Shown here piece after piece: positions 58,588 to 64,000 of a DNA stretch of 64,000 nt. Both the position numbers and the translations under genes were made by a program. Below the pieces are notes generated by a model, which was not told the origin of the DNA, searched no databases, and worked only from the letters and a program-made list of their open reading frames with translations. Position 1 is the first letter of the stretch; the number at the start of each line of letters is the position of its first letter. Source of the stretch: Cryptomeria japonica (Eukaryota; Streptophyta; Pinopsida; Cupressales; Cupressaceae); assembly GCF_030272615.1 (NCBI RefSeq), contig NC_081415.1, forward strand, positions 371,191,809 to 371,255,808, written 5' to 3'.

Positions 58588-59463
58588 ATAATCGATAGCG
58601 GAGCATCACGACACATAACCAGATTTAGAGATCAATTCGAAACCTTTGAAGGGCACTCAACTGAAGAAGTTACAATTGGAGACAATTCTACCTATCCAGT
58701 GAAAGGAATTGGGACCTTCTCAATTCAATTAAGAACAGGAGTTACATTACAATTGAAAGATGTTCTTTTTGTACCGGGTATCAAAACGAATTTGGTCTCT
58801 ATTTCAGGACTAGCTGATCAAGGATATCGCGTCACCTTCCATGAAGATAAAGTTCTACTCTGGCCTAAAAATTCCAACATAAAGAATGCTATTCCTCTAG
58901 GATCTAGAGATGGTAGTTTATATAAACTATGTAATGCTAAAAAACAAGCACTAAATCTTGAAGTAGCAAATTCTAATGAAATTTGGCATAGAAGATTAGG
59001 ACATCTTTGATTTGGTGCCCTACCTTCTATAGGAAAGATCACCACAGGATTACCCAATCTAAAATCTGATCATGTTGGAACTTGTAAAGGATGTGCTCTA
59101 GGGAAGAACTCAAAAGGGTCCTTTCCTTCAAGTGAACACAAATCAAAAGTTGTACTAGAACTTGTCCACACTAATATGTGTGGTCCAATGTCATTACCAT
59201 CATTAGGGGGATTTTTGTATTACGTGATATTTGTTGATGACTACTCTAGGAAAACTTGGATCTATTACATAAAACTCAAAGAATCAAATGAAGTGTTATT
59301 GAAATTCAAAGAATTTAAAGCCTTAGTGGAAAATCAAACTCGTAAGAAAATAAAGACTCTAAGATCAGATAATGGGGGTGAATATATCTCTGAAAATTTT
59401 AAAGAATTCTGCATTTCCGTTGGGATTAAGAGGGAGTATATAGTGCCTTGTAATCCTCAATAG
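58588..59463 (+). pseudogene. pol: Copia-2 protease and integrase (pol, part 1)
   Basis: Protease IDSGASRHIT keeps the Asp-Ser-Gly site. The region then shows LKDVLFVPGIKTNLVSISGL, the pre-integrase EIWHRRLGHL with CKGCALGK, and integrase Asp residues in VHTNMCGP (the first Asp is Asn here) and LRSDNGGEY. Stops are at about 59,008 (TGA) and 59,461 (TAG, where relatives have the second Gln of PQQNGV). Confidence 0.9.
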
Positions 59464-60445
59464 AATGGAGTCGCAGAAAGGAAAAACAGAACCATCATCG
59501 AAGCCGCTAAAGCCATGATGCATGATCAAAATCTACATATCTCATTCTGGGCTAAAGCCTCAAATACAACTGTGTATTTCAAAACAGATGCCCACATTCA
59601 ATCTTAGAGAATATAACACCTGAAGAAGCCTTTACAAGGAATAAACCAGATTTAAGCCATCAAAGAATCTTTGGTTGTCACGTGTATATTCACGTTCCTA
59701 AAGAAAAGAGGACCAAACTAGAACCCTCTGGGAAGAAAGGCATATTTGTTGGCTACAGTGAAACCACTAAAGGATACAGAGTCTATATTCCAAGACGAAG
59801 ATCTATTGAAATTAGTAGAGATGTCAAATTTGAAGAAGATGCTCCTTATAAACTCTCTCTAAGTGCAGAAGATGATCAAACCACAGAATCAGATGAAAAT
59901 CCTACAATTGAGAATCAGAGGGAGAATAGCAAAGAAGATCATGAACCTCAATCATCTAGTTTTGAGAATGCTGAAAATCCTAACAACAAGAAAAGACCAC
60001 TATGGGCAAGAAAGATGATTGAAGAAAATAATGTGGAACCTAATGAAATCTTCAGAGAGAATAAGAAAACAAGAAGTCAATCATGCTATGTTGCACTCAT
60101 GACCAAGCTTACAAAATCTGAACCATCAAATGTTGAAGAGGCTTTAACATGTCAAGCTCGGAAAGATGCAATGATTGAGGAATACCAACCTATCTTAAAA
60201 AATGATGTCTGGGACATTGTACCTAGACCAAAAGACAAATCAGTTGTCTCTTCAAAGTGGTTATTCAAAATCAAATATGCACCAGATGGTAGTATTGAAA
60301 AACACAAAGCCAGATTCGTTGCCAGGGGGTTTTCTCGAAAGGGTGGAATTGACTACAAAGAGACATTTGCTCCAGTTGCCCGATATACTTCTGTAAGAAC
60401 CATTATTGCCATTGCAGCGTCTAAAGGATACATCAAATGGACGTA
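59464..60445 (+). pseudogene. pol: Copia-2 integrase end and reverse transcriptase start (pol, part 2)
   Basis: NGVAERKNRTIIEAAKAMM holds the integrase Glu. A frameshift near 59,580 precedes the copia integrase C-terminal signature (RIFGCHVYIHVPKEKR, GKKGIFVGYSETTKGYR). After an acidic linker, RT begins: DVWDIVPRPKDKSVVSSKWL, KARFVARGFSRKGGIDYKET. A one-base shift near 60,436 separates this from the rest of RT. Confidence 0.9.
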
Positions 60446-61594
60446 AAGACTGCATTTTTAAATGGTGTTATTGAGGAAGAAGTATATATAGAACAACCTG
60501 AAGGCTTTGCTACACATGATAGAAACCTCTATGTGTGTAAACTGAAAAAAGCTCTCTACGGCCTTAAGCAAGCTCTCAGGGCATGGTATGAAAGGATAGA
60601 TAGTTATCTCTCCAAGCTAGGATATTCTAAAAATGAAGCAAATCCTAACATATACTTCAAAATATCGAATGGTAACATGTTAATACTTGTTCTCTATGTT
60701 GATGACTTGTTGATAACAGGAGAAGATCATCTTATTGCAAAATGCAAACAAGATCTTGTGGCTGAATTTGATATGAAGGATCTAGGTCTTCTGCACTATT
60801 TTCTGGGTCTAGAAGTATGGCAAAAAGAGAATTATATTTTCCTAAATCAAGGAAAATACACCACTGATATCTTGACCAAATTTGGTATGATGGATTGTAA
60901 ACCTCTATCCACTCCAATGGAAACAAATCTTCATAAGCTCAAAAGTGAAGCAGTAGATTCAAAACCTACAGATCGTACATACTATAGACAGATTATTGGA
61001 TCTCTTATGTACCTGGTAAACACTCGCCGTGATATTTGTTACGCTACTAATGTGTTAAGTCATTTCATGTGTGAACCCAAGAAGATTCACCTAATGGCTG
61101 CTAAGCATATTCTGAGATACTTGCATGGTACTAGTGGACTTGGCCTAAAGTATGAAAATGTTGAGATACAACTCCAAGGGTATTCTGATTCTGACTGGGC
61201 AGGCAGTTCCATTGATCGTAAAAGTACAACGGGGTGTTGTTTTAGTCTTGGATCGGCTATGATATCCTGGTTTAGCAGAAAACAGTCAACAGTCGCTCAG
61301 AGTTCCACTAAAGTTGAATATATGGCTGCCTCCATGGGAGCTCGTGAAGCAGTGTGGTTAAGGAAATTGCTAGTTGGACTATTTGGGAAGCCCCTGAACC
61401 CCACTGTGATTCACTGTGATAATCAAAGTTGCATCAAACTTTCTGTAAATCCCATTTTTCATAATCGATCCAAGCATATAGAAATCCCTTACCATTACAT
61501 AAGAGATATGGTAGACAGAGATGTTATCAAATTGACCTACATCAACACTGAAGGCAAAGTGCCGACATATTCACCAAACCTCTTGCAAAGTTGA
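60437..61594 (+). pseudogene. pol: Copia-2 RT palm and RNase H (pol, part 3)
   Basis: A 385-codon frame is still open: [36 protein letters not shown], the catalytic YVDDLLITGE (about 60,695), DMKDLGLLHYFLGLE, then RNase H with SDSDWAGSSIDRKSTTG, SSTKVEYMAAS, and IHCDNQSCIKL. The final block (ADIFTKPL in relatives) is frameshifted at about 61,555. This is the best-preserved pol segment in the window. Confidence 0.93.
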
Positions 61595-61619
61595 AAGTGG
61601 AGTACTTTAGAGGTAAACT

Positions 61620-62213
61620 TGGTATGACTAAATTATAATTGAAATTTCTGATATTGAATCTCAGTCATATGTAATTTGATATATTCATGAATATTTTTGA
61701 TGCAATATTGCAATTATGTGTTATGTCATGAAAGGTGACGATCTTTCATGTGATGTATGTGTAAGATCGCTATTGTAAGGTGACGACCTCAACAATAGCC
61801 TGATCTATTTTCAAAATTGACTACATTAAGTTGTTGTCCCGGAATGTGCCGGAAATCTTGATACTAAATTTGTTATGTTGAGTTATTGATTTGTTATCAT
61901 TAAGTGTTGTTCCGAAATATGTCGGAAGTTATGATAACAATGCCGAATGTCATGATACCAAAATTATTGCACCTGTGATAATGACAATTTTACAGTTGTC
62001 ACTAAAATCAAGGTTGTTATCTGATAGACTTCATGTAATTGTTGTCCCAGAGTGCTGGATATCAGATAATTCATATCTCCCTGAGATATGAAGTATTTCA
62101 CTGGCAAGCATTACTGACTGAATGTATATGCTCATGCCAAATGAATATATATCTAGAATGTTGTTCCTTAAAAACATAATTATGAAATTCAATCCTCTTT
62201 TGCTAAGAGGGAG
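61620..62213 (+). other. Copia-2 3' untranslated region with diverged internal repeats
   Basis: A phrase of the type TTGTTGTCCCGGAATGTGCC(GGA) recurs at about 61,832, 61,905 (TGTTGTTCCGAAATATGTCG) and 62,040 (TTGTTGTCCCAGAGTGCTGG). Each is followed by a TTGATAC/ATGATAA-type box. AGGTGACGA also occurs twice near 61,733 and 61,778. No coding seen. Confidence 0.6.
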
Positions 62214-62411
62214 TGTTAAGGATGTAGCCTCATTCGGATTGAAGCAAGCAATATATTATGATACATATATATATATATATATATATCTGTGTGTGTGTGT
62301 GTGTTTGAATAGAAATATATATATAATGAAAGTAACATTAACAAATTATCATTGTATCCGATTACTTTCAAATCGTATTCAGTATTACTACTACCGAACT
62401 GTTATTAAGCA
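62214..62411 (+). repeat. Copia-2 3' LTR (at least 198 bp)
   Basis: Starts TGTTAAGG after the polypurine tract and matches the 5' copy, with an expanded TA then TG microsatellite at 62,264-62,304. Similarity to the 5' copy continues through CAC(A/G) to 62,413, where the next LTR begins. Confidence 0.75.
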
Positions 62412-62413
62412 CG

Positions 62414-64000
62414 TGTAATGTCCCCTTCTCACTGATGACCTTCCAGTGGTCCATTAGCCTATTCCTGAGACCCGTAGGCTAGGTGGAATGAAGAATGAGG
62501 GGTCCAACATTGATGAAACGAGGACTTACTATTTTTAGTAAGTCAGGAAATGGCCATTCTAGTGTTACTGTCCTACCGAGCTCTCCATGTTTTGCCTCTA
62601 GACGCGATGATCATGCTTTTCTGAGCATTAGTTCTTGACTTACTATTTTTAGTAAGTTGCAATGTGGCACAATTCTATTTTTGGCAGTAGACAGGGTTCT
62701 GATTCTGCAACAGTTCTGTGGTCATCCTGGCTCAGTTTCATCCTACTTGTGTTAATAATCAGTACGGGAGTCATATGCGACATAATTAAATATTATTTCC
62801 TCATCCTAAGGTTTAATATTTAATTAATCTGATTATTTGCGATTGATTTATTAAAATTGGCATTAATGCCTATTTTATCCTAATTGTTTGGCGAAACTCA
62901 TGTGTACTATGGGATGGCGAAATATTTTAGAGGAATATTCTGTTATATTGCATCTCCATTATTTGCCAAGTAATTAACGTGGGTCCCTTCCCTTTTGGCA
63001 TGAGGTTTGACTTATGAAAAGTGGCGCTACACTTGGGTGAAATGAAATGCAAATGAAGGAGTGGCGTTTGGAGGAATTTGCATTTGATTTTGGTTGCTGA
63101 AGAGTTATAAATAAGAGCCTTGGGCTCTCATTTGAGACATCTTTGAAAATTGCATTGTTATGCTGCCGGTTTGGCTATTGAAAATCTGAGCTTCGAAGTT
63201 GGCTTCCTAGCTGAGTCTCAGTTTCGTACTTGCAAGATAGTACCTAGCTATGTCCTTGTGTTCCCATTGCTGATTGGTGAATAAGTTGCAGATTATGGAG
63301 TGTTCTATGTTGGATTTGAGTGTTTCTGGTTGCTGGTCGCGGGACTGCTGAAAGTATATTTTGCTCACACCTCTTAACCAGGCGACTCCATCATTCTGGG
63401 TACCGACTCATCCTTCCTTCCTAGCCATGGTGATACAATGTGTGAGTTTTTAGCAGTTTTAAATGAGCAATGAATTTACTAGATAAAATCGAACTTCCCA
63501 GGTATAGCGTGGGTTTTTGCACTTGCATTGGGATGCGTGCCAAATGAATAGTGGGTTGTTTGGGTTGTAGTTTGGATGGGATGTTGTTGTTAGTATTATA
63601 TTGTGGGATTGGGATTGATTTGAATTGATTCGGGTGAAAAATGAGGGAGTTATGAGTATTTTGATGTTTCCATAGGCTGCTGAATTGTACTTTCAGCCTG
63701 CAGATTAGTTGTAACAAAAAATTATAGTCTTGTTGTCTGCAATTACTCTTCTCAGCTCATCTCTATTTTGTAAGGTTGTTTCAGTAGTACTGATCATCCT
63801 TTCTTTCTGCTTCTATTTGTAATTCCCACTGCATAAGTGGAAGAGGCTGGCTTGCTGCCTTCTAAGTTTTGTAACTCAGTTTTTGCACTCAATCCTCCCA
63901 CTGAATAAGTGGTCGAGTGATAAGTTCAATACAATGGTCCTCCCGCTGAAATATGCGGTAGAGTGATAGCTTAATGTAATGTCCTCCCGCTGAAACACGC
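62414..64000 (+). repeat. TGTAATG-family LTR, truncated by the window edge
   Basis: Starts TGTAATGTCCCCTTCTCAC and follows the family: CAGTGGTCCATTAGCC, palindromes at 62,524 and 62,638, TATA box TTATAAATA (63,105-63,113), TGGTCGCGGGACTGCTGAAA at 63,335, and CCGCTGAAATATGCGG hairpins from 63,820. It is more diverged from the 48,069 element than that element's LTRs are from each other. Whether it is solo or part of a full element cannot be seen. Confidence 0.92.

Larger units (their letters stand above)
57911..62411 (+). mobile_element. Copia-2: gag-deleted Ty1/copia element
   Basis: Short LTR-type repeats starting TGTTAAGGATGTAGCC lie at 57,911 and 62,214. Between them are a zinc knuckle, protease, integrase, RT and RNase H in copia order, but only about 220 bp separate the first LTR from the knuckle, so most of gag is missing. 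The 5-bp flanks (ACAAA and CGTGT) do not match. At the right edge the sequence runs into a TGTAATG LTR two bases after the apparent CA end, so the true LTR may be longer and interrupted there. A polypurine tract AAGAGGGAG precedes the 3' LTR. Confidence 0.88.

Noticed and set aside
57911-62411. Perfect TSD for copia-2
   Set aside because: The flanks ACAAA and CGTGT do not match; the right end is probably interrupted by the next LTR.

Overview
The window looks like a gene-poor stretch of a very large, repeat-rich plant nuclear genome. It is AT-rich, has no bacterial-style gene packing, and contains plant Ty1/copia elements, plant hAT transposons of the BED/DUF659/hATC type, and long LTRs primed by initiator tRNA-Met. 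The mixture of old, solo-LTR-rich, deeply nested insertions suggests a gymnosperm, but the sequence alone cannot prove this. No clearly intact host gene was found. A weak case can be made for remnant exons on the minus strand near 9.4-9.9 kb.

Left part (1-11,678): mostly unassigned sequence. It holds a two-copy 415-bp tandem duplication (2,928-3,761), a degenerate hAT-type element with 10-bp ends (5,410-7,490) containing a possible solo LTR and a tRNA-derived SINE, and a decayed minus-strand LTR (about 7,591-8,840). A complete but inactivated Ty1/copia element follows at 11,679-18,759 (LTRs, PBS, gag, protease, integrase, RT, RNase H, PPT, TSD TGACC).

Centre (18,814-48,068): a nest read out by matching target-site duplications (TSDs). 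The 5' LTR of a small gag-only retroelement (family D) is split at 19,368/41,229 by hAT-B (8-bp TSD, 7/8 matching). hAT-B carries three LTR insertions: a solo LTR of the TGTAATG family at 19,972-34,101, another solo LTR at 35,263-36,326 (TSD ATATC), and a TGTAATG solo LTR at 38,024-39,936 (TSD ACTAT). The first is itself split by a family E unit at 22,336-34,061 (TSD GGTCC). Family E carries a 1,065-codon minus-strand reading frame, and that frame is split by hAT-A at 25,500-29,706 (TSD GTCTGGAT). hAT-A is nearly intact, with six exons and one premature stop. Family D forms an LTR-gag-LTR-gag-LTR array, and its first gag unit is split by a second family E member (42,024-46,182).

Right part (48,069-64,000): a full TGTAATG-family LTR retrotransposon (48,069-55,630, TSD GAAAC) whose interior has no gag or pol but a long unrecognised reading frame. 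Then come a minus-strand hAT remnant, a family D LTR fragment, a gag-deleted Ty1/copia element (57,911-62,411), and a further TGTAATG LTR that runs off the window.

The most unusual items are family E and the TGTAATG family. Family E units look like giant solo LTRs: TG/CA ends, 5-bp TSDs and a TATA box about 0.8-0.9 kb from the end. One encodes a large unknown protein, and upstream of it lies a hairpin core repeated 13 times at about 166 bp. TGTAATG LTRs carry a paired 20-bp palindrome at a fixed 114-bp spacing in every copy. Premature stops across unrelated elements are mostly TAG, as expected from decay of methylated CAG sites.
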